This document shows, piece after piece, positions 1-5,206 of a DNA stretch of 8,379 bases. Position 1 is the stretch's first letter. Each line of letters begins with the position of its first letter. Below the pieces are notes generated by a model that saw only the letters and a list, made by a program, of their open reading frames with translations, did no database searches and was not told where the DNA came from. A program made the position numbers and the translations under genes. The DNA comes from JALHST01 sp038316335 (GTDB lineage Bacteria > Bacteroidota > Bacteroidia > Flavobacteriales > Flavobacteriaceae): contig JBBQAM010000093.1 of assembly GCA_038316335.1 (NCBI GenBank), forward strand, positions 1 through 8,379, read 5' to 3'.

Positions 1-70
1 TCTTCGGTATGCGTTCGCTCAACTGAAAATGGGCGAACAGTTTTTCTTGGTAATCCTTCTTTCCCTGCAT
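1..70 (-). CDS. IS1182-type transposase, N-terminal fragment cut by window edge
   Basis: The minus strand from the ATG at 70-68 reads 23 codons to the window edge, beginning MQGKKDYQEKLF and continuing with AHFQLSERIPK. From memory this matches the start of IS1182-family DDE transposases common in Bacteroidota, which typically open with MQGKK..YQEKLF..FQLSERVP. An in-frame TGA lies two codons upstream of the ATG, which supports this start. The protein would cut and paste its own element, and the catalytic core lies outside the window. The element's right terminal inverted repeat should lie between about 71 and 140, but I could not identify it. With only 23 residues visible, the family call rests on the opening motif. 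Confidence 0.6.
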   Translation of the reverse strand, partial: MQGKKDYQEKLFAHFQLSERIPK

Positions 71-130
71 ACCTCAAGTTACGATCCATCTCCCGATCGG
101 CAATGATCAACAAAGACTTTTTTCGCTAAC

Positions 131-360
131 TTGTGCAACAGACACAACATGTATAAAACATAGCTAATACGTGCTAAATCGAAAGGTTGGTACTTATTTA
201 CAAAGACCGCCAAATAGAATATTACGCGATAGCGAAATGGTCTTTTTTGGCTTTTAGAATATAAAAATTAAAAACAAAACATAAAAATTCGGCTCGTGCT
301 AAATCTGAAAAGTTAGTGTTTATTTATACGCTACGTTTCATACACAAACACGTTGGCAAA
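131..360. repeat. Long imperfect palindrome A, attC-like, with GTTGGC box
   Basis: This fills most of the gene-free stretch 71-365. The left arm (150-164, TGTATAAAACATAGC) pairs with the right arm (330-344) at 13 of 15 positions. Both mismatches are A.C on the top strand and T.G wobbles on the bottom strand. The right flank is ACGTTGGC (350-357). The left flank holds CGCTAAC (124-130) and ACACAAC (142-148). Inside the loop is a perfect 7-bp hairpin, AAAGACC (202-208) with GGTCTTT (239-245), and a direct repeat CGTGCTAAATC...TTATTTA at 170-200 and 295-326. The next gene starts 8 bases after the box. The shape resembles an integron attC site, but the box is not a perfect GTTRRRY. Confidence 0.55.
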
Positions 361-365
361 CATTT

Positions 366-947
366 ATGAAAGAAAAACTCATTATTGAAGTTGTAGTCGG
401 ATTTATGTATAAAGTAACAAAGAATGGACTCGACGTCTCAAAATTTAATGATGAGTTTGCAGCTATAAGACACGGAAACTATTACGACTTCTTCAATTTG
501 ATTGGTAAGCAAGTTGACTTCATTGTAAGCTACAACAATGGAGAGATAAGCAGGCTGAAGAATGTACTTGAAGAGGATATTTCTTTTATAGCACTAATTA
601 AAGCGGGGCCTTCATTAAAATATTTTTATACACGTTGTCTCAATGAATATGGGGATTTCGCTGACCCAGATTTAACTAATAATGATTTCGAAAGAGCGGC
701 TTTGTTCGAATTGTCATTGAGAATGCATTCAAACAATAAAAGACTTAGTAGAGAGAGAGAAACCTTCGAACAAGTCATTGATAGCCTTTCCATGATAGGT
801 CCAGATAAAGAAGTTCTCCATCAAGGACGTCGATTTATAAACCAGATAAAAAGGCCAGAAAAATTAAAGACATCTTGGAAACAAGGGCTTGAGAACTTCA
901 ACAAGGCATATGACTTGATGGTTATTAAACAACTCACAATAATTTAA
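366..947 (+). CDS. Hypothetical protein, 193 residues
   Basis: I do not recognise this protein. It is soluble-looking, with no signal peptide and no membrane segment. It is rich in charged residues and apparently mostly helical. The clearest helical stretches are about residues 56-70, 106-120 and 125-142, and the C-terminal third is basic (HQGRRFINQIKRPEKLK, 152-168). The ATG at 366 lies only 8 bases after the GTTGGC box of palindrome A, and no Shine-Dalgarno sequence is visible. An in-frame Met at residue 14 is an alternative start. The stop is followed within three bases by the left arm of palindrome B, so this gene is tightly bracketed by two palindromic elements like a one-gene cassette. 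No function is assigned. Confidence 0.7.
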   Translation: MKEKLIIEVVVGFMYKVTKNGLDVSKFNDEFAAIRHGNYYDFFNLIGKQVDFIVSYNNGEISRLKNVLEEDISFIALIKAGPSLKYFYTRCLNEYGDFADPDLTNNDFERAALFELSLRMHSNNKRLSRERETFEQVIDSLSMIGPDKEVLHQGRRFINQIKRPEKLKTSWKQGLENFNKAYDLMVIKQLTII

Positions 948-949
948 AA

Positions 950-1037
950 AACGGCTTCAATCAATTATCTTTAATAGAGTTTGGAAAATGGATTGCCATT
1001 TTTCGCAACTAATTATATATAAGCCGTTGGCAATCAT
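950..1037. repeat. Imperfect palindrome B, attC-like, with GTTGGC box
   Basis: The arms AACGGCTT (950-957) and AAGCCGTT (1021-1028) are a perfect 8-bp inverted repeat. The right arm runs straight into the box GTTGGC (1026-1031), as in element A. An alternative stem pairs ATTGCCA (992-998) with TGGCAAT (1028-1034). The element starts three bases after the stop of the upstream gene, so as RNA it could also act as a transcription terminator. It is much shorter than elements A, C and D (about 90 bp). Assigning it to the same family is an inference from its position, arm layout and box. Confidence 0.45.
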
Positions 1038-1039
1038 TT

Positions 1040-1080
1040 GGTACGTTAAAGGGACATCCTTTACAAAGTTAAAGAGACAA
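1040..1080. repeat. IS-end-like repeat, copy 1
   Basis: GGTACGTTAAA (1040-1050) followed by ACATCCTTTACAAAGTTAAAG (core 1054-1074) matches 33 of 40 positions with 3881-3920, in the same orientation. In both copies GGTACG begins 14 bases after the G of the GTT box of the preceding palindrome. The second copy contains a 23-base-spaced repeat resembling the multiple terminal repeats of IS21-like elements, but no transposase is linked to either copy. Because the two copies are direct, they cannot be the two ends of one element. Confidence 0.5.
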
Positions 1081-1106
1081 CACGACAGACAGATTTTGTA
1101 AAATGA

Positions 1107-1232
1107 TTCGGACCTGTTCTTGACGCATTAAGAGCCTTAGGCGGTTTTGCACGAGAGAAAGAAATTACAAAACGGATTGCCAAGACTTGGAAAACTTTCA
1201 GCAGCAAAATGTATTTTCAATTTTTAAAATAA
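1107..1232 (+). pseudogene. Gene remnant, possible winged-helix (Mrr_N-like) fragment
   Basis: From 1107 the plus strand reads 41 codons to a TAA at 1230. It begins FGPVLDALRALGGFAREKEI and continues into a lysine-rich stretch. There is no start codon, and a TGA lies immediately upstream (1104-1106), so this is a broken piece. The pattern VLDALRALGG.AR..EI..RIA resembles the N-terminal winged helix used for DNA recognition in Mrr-type restriction endonucleases and similar proteins. That is a resemblance only. It sits between an IS-end-like repeat and the serine hydrolase, so it may be the residue of a cassette deleted by transposition. Chance similarity cannot be excluded. Confidence 0.3.
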
Positions 1233-1276
1233 AAACAGGCTTCCGTACGGGCTGTATAAAAAATATCTAAACGGTT

Positions 1277-2825
1277 ATGAAACCAAACTTTAAAAATTTT
1301 AGAAAAAGAAACCTGATTTTCTTTTTTGCAACTACCGGTCTTTTGTTTTTTTTCGTGTATTAACAAAAACCAAAATATCGCCAAACGGGAATTAGAGAAG
1401 TATTTGCAAGCGGAAATGAAGAAGCAACAAATCCCTGGGCTTACTTATGCCATTGTTTTGAATGGCAAAATTGTTGAGAGCGGTGCTCTTGGATTAGCCA
1501 ATGTGGGATACAAGGTTCCAACAACTTTAAATTCAAAATTTAACATAGGTTCAATTGGGAAAACATTTACAGCAACTTCCATCATGCTCTTACAAAAAGA
1601 TGGGAAATTGTCAATCAATGACCCGATAAACAAATATATTGATTCATTACCTGAAAATTGGAATAGCATCACAATCGAGCATCTTCTAACCCATACATCT
1701 GGAATTAGGGATTATTGTCAGGATTTTCCAAATTATCCACTTCTTAGCGGAGCTACAGGTGAAGGGTTGGAAGAACGTAAAATAGAGATTTCTGAACTTC
1801 AGTTTATTAAACTAGTTACCACTGACCCCTTGAATTTTAAACCTGGAGAACGTTTTGCATATAGCAATTCCAATTACTTTCTTCTTGGGTTCATCATTCA
1901 AAAAGTAAGTGGTCAATCGTTATCTGAATTTATGAATGAGCGGATCTTTACTCCAGCTGGAATGACAGAAACAATGCGTGAAAATGTTCCGGTAATTGTT
2001 CCAGACAGAGCCACCGGGTATAATTTGAATGATAGCAATAAGTTGATTAATGGTGCTTACATCAGTAATTTTTATTCTTCCCAAGGTGATATGGGTATTA
2101 TTACAACGGCAAAAGATTTGACCAAATGGATCATTGCATTAGAGGGCGGTAAAATTTTGGACAAAGAATCTTTGCGTCAAATGTGGACTCCTTGTAAACT
2201 AAAGAGTGGTTTTGAACCAATGGACGCTTATGGCAGTTTTAGTTATGGATATAGTTATGGATTAGGTTGGGAATTAAACTGTCATAACGGATATATAGAA
2301 AATGGCCATGGGGGTGATTTCATGAATGGTTTTTCGGCAAAATTTGTACATTTTCCAGAGAAAAAACTGACGGTGGTTGTACTTACTAATTTACAACCTT
2401 GGAAAATTTCGCAACCAGGAGTGGATGTTTACAAGATGGCGGGTTTTTATGTGCCCGAATTGAATGCAATTGACCAATTTCAAACGGAATCAACTGCAGA
2501 CAATAGCTTAAATAATACAGTGTGTGATTTCTATAATCAATTGATGAGTAAAGGAGACTTTGACACTTTGGTAGTTACTAAAAATTTCAATGAAAGAACA
2601 AATCCAATTGTCAAGAATTTATATACTGGAAAAGTACCTAATGCCAAACCAAAAATTAAAGTGAGTTGTATAAAAACAGATAGGATGGCAGATAGGAATC
2701 TTGTACGATGGGGAGTGCTTGTAAATAAAATCAACTACTATGAAATTACGGAAGAAAACAAAACACCAACATACATGGCTATCTATTTTACAGCAGAAAA
2801 TAAGATAGCTGATATATCGTATTAG
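1277..2825 (+). CDS. Serine hydrolase (beta-lactamase/PBP4-like fold) lipoprotein, frameshifted in signal peptide
   Basis: The mature enzyme reads open from 1326 to 2825. It has the beta-lactamase-family triad: S-I-G-K (nucleophile Ser and Lys, residues 76-79 counted from a TTG at 1326), Y-S-N (179-181) and H-G-G (328-330, in place of KTG). This is typical of PF00144 esterases, D-aminopeptidases and DD-carboxypeptidase-like proteins. Residues about 395-499 form a separate C-terminal domain, possibly NTF2/SnoaL-like. The TTG at 1326 is not a convincing start. The ATG at 1277 opens a typical lipoprotein signal (basic MKPNFKNFRKR, then hydrophobic LIFFFATTGLLFF) but stops at 1361. Removing one T from the run 1346-1353 joins the two frames as LLFFSC, a lipobox with Cys encoded at 1356-1358. 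The gene is therefore probably a periplasm-facing or surface lipoprotein, intact except for one base. The substrate is unknown. Confidence 0.85.
1346..1353 (+). other. T8 homopolymer at the frameshift
   Basis: Eight consecutive T fall in the hydrophobic core of the signal peptide, exactly where the ATG frame and the enzyme frame must be joined. Seven T gives an intact lipoprotein; eight gives a stop after 28 codons. The same lipobox/frame argument defines the error precisely as +1 (or -2). Confidence 0.75.
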
Positions 2826-2907
2826 AGAATTGTGATTTTGTGGCCAGTATTAAGCAGAAGGAAAGCGATTTCAAAAATATAAAGTATAACTATCAATCAG
2901 CACGAAC

Positions 2908-3043
2908 CGCTATCATTGTGTTTATGCCAGCTGCGGGTGACGTGTTAATTTGAAGTTTAGTTTTTATATTTCGTTTCGCCACATTGGACAAGACGCAGCT
3001 TCGAAAACCGCAGCCGTCATAAACACGGGTCGTTAGCGACAAT
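2908..3043. repeat. Long imperfect palindrome C, attC-like, with GTTAGC box
   Basis: This is the main content of the 373-base gap between the hydrolase and the DUF4199 gene. The arms 2918-2936 (GTGTTTATGCCAGCTGCGG) and 3008-3026 pair at 17 of 19 positions. Outside them CGCTATC (2908-2914) faces GTTAGCG (3032-3038), so the box pair is also complementary at 6 of 7. The loop (2937-3007) holds a competing CGCAGCT (2994-3000) that can pair with AGCTGCG (2929-2935). The layout of outer box, bulge, inner stem and large loop resembles an attC site. I see nothing else in the gap except a small CTGC/GCAG hairpin near 3069-3081. Confidence 0.6.
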
Positions 3044-3198
3044 GGTGCTACAACTCTGCCTCTAACCTGCAGAAAGCAGAAAATTACAGATTACAATTTA
3101 TTCGAAACTTTATTCGACTTGATTAATAAACCCTTTTTTGTTTACATAGTGTAACAAATGAACCTGGCCGTTCGTCTAGACAAAAAAAACCTAAGTTT

Positions 3199-3726
3199 AT
3201 GACTCAAAACAAAAATCTCCCAATTAAAATTGGCTTGGCACTTGGCACAATCCTAGGCATAGTGGTAATTATTATTGGCATCATACGATATAAAACAGGT
3301 ATGATTCTTCGAAATGAACAAACTTTGAATTATGTGTATTGGACAATATTTGCATTGTCTATATTTTTAGCTGTTTACCGATTTAGAAAACTTGATATTT
3401 CCTCTTTTTCATTGATTCAAACAGTGAAGATTGGCATTTTAGCAGGACTCTTGAGTGGAACTTTTTATACAATATACATTGTAATCCTTAACAATTATTT
3501 TGTTCCGGATCTTTCTTCTAAGATAGTCCAATATTATAAACATGAGTTGGCCTCAAATAGCTCCGGATTGTCCAAAGAAGATATTCTCGACTCTATGGCT
3601 GTGACAAAATTAAACCCAGCTATCAGAGGCCTTATCTACATTTTCGTGTGTATGGCTTTCGGAACCCTGTATTCTACATTGAGTACCATATTACTGAAGC
3701 GACTGCATATGTTCCGAATTAAATAA
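3199..3726 (+). CDS. DUF4199-like four-helix membrane protein
   Basis: This 175-residue inner-membrane protein has four predicted helices at about residues 10-30, 44-61, 75-98 and 141-165. The region between helices 3 and 4 is hydrophilic (PDLSSKIVQYYKHELA...SKEDILDSM, 103-132). The architecture, the gene size and the helix-3 pattern TVKIGILAGLLSG fit DUF4199 (PF13858), a family largely restricted to Bacteroidota with no known biochemical role. That assignment is from memory of the family's look. The ATG at 3199 follows an A-rich leader without a clear Shine-Dalgarno sequence, as is usual in this phylum. A near-palindrome TTTGTTTACA/TGTAACAAA (3137-3157) upstream could be an operator. The gene is flanked on both sides by palindromic elements. 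Confidence 0.8.
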   Translation: MTQNKNLPIKIGLALGTILGIVVIIIGIIRYKTGMILRNEQTLNYVYWTIFALSIFLAVYRFRKLDISSFSLIQTVKIGILAGLLSGTFYTIYIVILNNYFVPDLSSKIVQYYKHELASNSSGLSKEDILDSMAVTKLNPAIRGLIYIFVCMAFGTLYSTLSTILLKRLHMFRIK

Positions 3727-3740
3727 AATTAAAAACCACA

Positions 3741-3875
3741 GCCGCTAACAGCGGTTACAAGAAATGGCGAGAAATGTGCTAAATTCACGTTTTTCTTTCG
3801 CATGAAATATTATCTTAGTGGAAAATATAGCGTTCCGAAGTTCGCCACTTCTTGTAGCCGCGAGACGTTGTAGTG
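3741..3875. repeat. Long imperfect palindrome D, attC-like, with GTTGTA box
   Basis: The arms 3751-3769 (GCGGTTACAAGAAATGGCG) and 3843-3861 pair at 17 of 19 positions. The left flank CGCTAAC (3743-3749) and the right flank ACGTTG (3865-3870) sit where the outer boxes lie in element C. The right box reads GTTGTA, less like the other three. The 73-base loop shows no further obvious stem. It begins 15 bases after the DUF4199 stop, so it could double as a terminator. Confidence 0.55.
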
Positions 3876-3880
3876 CATAT

Positions 3881-3966
3881 GGTACGTTAAACAAACATAG
3901 TTTACAAAGTTAAAGGCACATAGTTTACACTTTTTAGGTCATAATTTGATAATACAAAAAAAGTGT
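3881..3966. repeat. IS-end-like repeat, copy 2, with terminal hairpin
   Basis: GGTACGTTAAA (3881-3891) is followed by two copies of ACATAGTTTACA (3895-3906 and 3918-3929) spaced 23 bases apart. Next comes a 9-bp inverted repeat, ACACTTTTT (3927-3935) with AAAAAGTGT (3958-3966). Repeated roughly 20-base motifs of this kind are seen at the ends of IS21-family elements, and no transposase gene follows. From 3967 to 4095 I find no gene, repeat or RNA I can support. Confidence 0.5.
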
Positions 3967-4095
3967 GCTTTCTTCACTCGATTTTTTTGATGTTTAGGAT
4001 AGTAAGAGGGGGTTTTTTGAATTCTGGGAATTTTGAAAGTAATTTCAGTCCCAAATCCTTACCCAAAAACTTTGCGCGTGGATCCTGTGCGGTTT

Positions 4096-4127
4096 TTGTA
4101 GTGGTCCCTAGTAACCGCGGAGGGATT
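4096..4127. repeat. Duplicated tRNA-Arg 3' end (candidate att site), split by 10 bases
   Basis: TTGTAGTG (4096-4103) and ACCGCGGAGGGATT (4114-4127) together reproduce exactly the 22 bases at 4556-4577, which cover the tRNA-Arg 3' acceptor strand, the T-stem 3' strand and half the T-loop. The 10 bases GTCCCTAGTA are inserted between them. Tyrosine recombinases commonly target this part of a tRNA gene and leave such a direct repeat. No integrase is present in the window. Confidence 0.6.
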
Positions 4128-4483
4128 GCATATCCCTTATGCACTCCCCTGTGCAAATAGAAAACCAAGGGCTATCGCCCCGTGTTCTATGTTTTGATGG
4201 AAACATGAAGCTCGCGGGGGATTGCATATCCCTTATGCACTCCCCTGTGCAAATAGAAAACCAAGGGCTAGCGCCCCGTGTTCTTTGTTTTGATGGAAAC
4301 ATCAAGCTCGCGGAGGATTGCATATCCCTTATGCACTCCCCTGTGCAAATAGAAAACCAAGGGCTAGCGCCCCATGTTCTTTGTTTTGATGGAAACATCA
4401 AGCTCGCGGAGGATTGCATATCCCTAATACGCTCCCCTGTGCAAATAGAAAACCAAGGGCTAGCGCCCTTCGTTCTTTGTTTT
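4116..4483. repeat. Tandem array of a 96-97 bp unit, 3.8 copies
   Basis: The units are 4116-4212 (97 bp), 4213-4308 (96), 4309-4404 (96) and a partial 4405-4483. Units 2 and 3 differ at only two positions. Each unit carries several small inverted repeats: GGGAT/ATCCC, TGCAT/ATGCA, GCAC/GTGC, GGGC/GCCC, and TTGATG-GAAA-CATCAA with a GNRA-type tetraloop (4290-4305 in unit 2). Some of these are broken in units 1 and 4. Because 96 is divisible by three, long open frames run through the array on both strands; I regard these as by-products. Unit starts (CGCGGAGGATT) resemble the tRNA-Arg 3' end. There are no unique spacers, so this is not CRISPR. Confidence 0.9.
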
Positions 4484-4530
4484 ACAAAAACCACGAAGCG
4501 GTTGCTTCCGCTTTTTGTAAAACAAAGAAC
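4472..4530. repeat. 19-bp perfect inverted repeat with nested hairpin
   Basis: The arm 4472-4490 (GTTCTTTGTTTTACAAAAA) is perfectly complementary to 4512-4530. The 21-base loop contains GAAGC-GGTT-GCTTC (4495-4508). The first 12 bases of the left arm are the tail of the last array unit, so the array ends inside this structure. The right arm abuts the tRNA-side terminator hairpin. Confidence 0.85.
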
Positions 4531-4549
4531 CACGCCTTAAGGCGTGGTT
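4519..4549 (-). terminator. Intrinsic terminator after tRNA-Arg
   Basis: Read on the minus strand, AACCACGCC-TTAA-GGCGTGGTT forms a perfect 9-bp stem (4549-4528) followed by CTTTGTTTT. It starts 13 bases after the tRNA 3' end and should end the yqeY/tRNA transcript. The plus-strand side also has a short T run, so it may work in both directions. Confidence 0.7.
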
Positions 4550-4561
4550 TTCTGCTTGTAG

Positions 4562-4635
4562 TGACCGCGGAGGGATTCAAACCCCCAACCCTCAGAGCCG
4601 AAATCTGATGCGCTATTCAGTTGCGCCACGCGGCC
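4562..4635 (-). tRNA. tRNA-Arg, anticodon UCG
   Basis: The 74-base cloverleaf reads on the minus strand from GGCCGCG at 4635. The acceptor stem GGCCGCG/CGCGGTC has one G-U pair. The D-arm is GCGC-AACTGAATA-GCGC, the anticodon arm TCAGA-TTTCGGC-TCTGA, the variable loop GGGTT, and the T-arm GGGGG-TTTGAAT-CCCTC. The discriminator is A73. The anticodon at positions 34-36 is TCG, which decodes CGA and probably CGG as arginine. CCA is not encoded. The usual G19-C56 tertiary pair is replaced by A19-T56, a matched change. The gene starts 13 bases after the yqeY stop with no terminator between, so it may be transcribed with yqeY. Confidence 0.95.
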
Positions 4636-4648
4636 GAAATTCAGTGTT

Positions 4649-5098
4649 CTAGGATAAATTCCTTTTTACAATGGTAGAGATAGTCTTCCCATCGGCCTTT
4701 CCAGCCAACTCTTTGGAGACCAACCCCATCACCTTTCCCATATCTTTCATGCCTGAAGCCCCGGAAGCTTCAATGGTCTGTATTACTACTTTTTCAATAT
4801 CTCCCTCGGTCAGCTGTTCGGGTAAAAACTGTTCAATCACAGCTATTTGGGCCAATTCGGGTTCCGCCAAATCGTTTCTGCCCTGTTCCAGAAATATGGC
4901 GGCACTATCCTTTCGTTGCTTTACCAGTCTTTGGACCAACTTGACTTCCTCCTCTTCGCCCAACTCACTACCTGAACCTGTCTCTGTTTTGGCCAAAAGT
5001 AGGGCAGATTTTATGGCTCGAAGTGATTCCAAGGCGACCTTGTCCTTCGCCTTCATGGCCAATTTCATCTGTTCCATTACTTGTTCCTGTAGGCCCAT
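4649..5098 (-). CDS. yqeY: GatB/YqeY domain protein
   Basis: This 149-residue cytoplasmic protein matches the usual YqeY length and layout. The N-terminal helical half begins MGLQEQVMEQMKLAMKAKDK and carries the typical ALESLRAIKSAL (residues 22-33). A charged linker with VKLVQRLVKQRKDSA follows. The C-terminal half has EQFLPEQL (about 89-96) and the KDMGKVMG motif (about 118-125) shared with the tail of GatB, the Asp/Glu-tRNA amidotransferase subunit. The family is thought to bind tRNA or nucleic acid through this domain; its exact role is not established. The gene lies downstream of ftsZ behind a strong terminator and directly upstream of tRNA-Arg. Its promoter must therefore lie in or beside the terminator, or some ftsZ read-through supplies it. 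Confidence 0.93.
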   Translation of the reverse strand: MGLQEQVMEQMKLAMKAKDKVALESLRAIKSALLLAKTETGSGSELGEEEEVKLVQRLVKQRKDSAAIFLEQGRNDLAEPELAQIAVIEQFLPEQLTEGDIEKVVIQTIEASGASGMKDMGKVMGLVSKELAGKADGKTISTIVKRNLS

Positions 5099-5118
5099 GT
5101 TCCCAATTTTTTGGACTG

Positions 5119-5163
5119 CGAAGATAAAAATAAACCCGAAAACAAATGTTATTTTCGGGTTTA
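5119..5163 (-). terminator. Intrinsic terminator after ftsZ
   Basis: On the minus strand TAAACCCGAAAA (rc of 5152-5163) pairs perfectly with TTTTCGGGTTTA (rc of 5131-5142), a 12-bp stem with a 9-base loop. It is followed by TTTTTATCTT. It lies between the ftsZ stop and the yqeY start and should separate the two transcripts. Confidence 0.8.
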
Positions 5164-5186
5164 AAATTTACGGGGAACAAAGATTC

Positions 5187-5206
5187 AATGTCGACTAGTC
5201 GACATT
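5187..5206. promoter_or_regulatory. 20-bp perfect palindrome over the ftsZ stop codon
   Basis: AATGTCGACTAGTCGACATT is identical on both strands and contains two SalI-type GTCGAC sites around the TAG stop (5195-5197). It encodes the last residues of FtsZ (N-V-D-stop). Its symmetry could be a protein-binding site or a short cruciform, or an accident of codon choice; the function is unknown. Confidence 0.5.

Noticed and set aside
1326..1328. TTG as the true start of the serine hydrolase
   Set aside because: It would give a short odd N-terminus and ignore the ATG at 1277, whose product is a textbook lipoprotein signal peptide ending at the T8 run.
1040..3935. A complete composite transposon bounded by the two IS-end-like repeats
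   Set aside because: The repeats are in direct orientation, diverged (33 of 40), and no transposase lies between or beside them.
3974..4168. 64-codon minus-strand frame running from array unit 1 to 3974
   Set aside because: The start lies inside the repeat, there is no recognisable domain, and composition is low-complexity lysine-rich. I could not support it as a gene.
4116..4483. CRISPR array
   Set aside because: The whole 96-bp unit repeats with no unique spacers, the internal palindromes are many and short, and there are no cas genes.
4108..4540. Long open frames on both strands (141 and 133 codons) with repeating peptide motifs
   Set aside because: They are by-products of the tandem DNA repeat: a 96-base period keeps any stop-free frame open. 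Unit 1 is 97 bp, and both strands are open at once with no family signal.
4671..5198. 175-codon plus-strand frame opposite yqeY
   Set aside because: It is antisense to a clear YqeY coding sequence, serine/cysteine-rich, and has no independent support.
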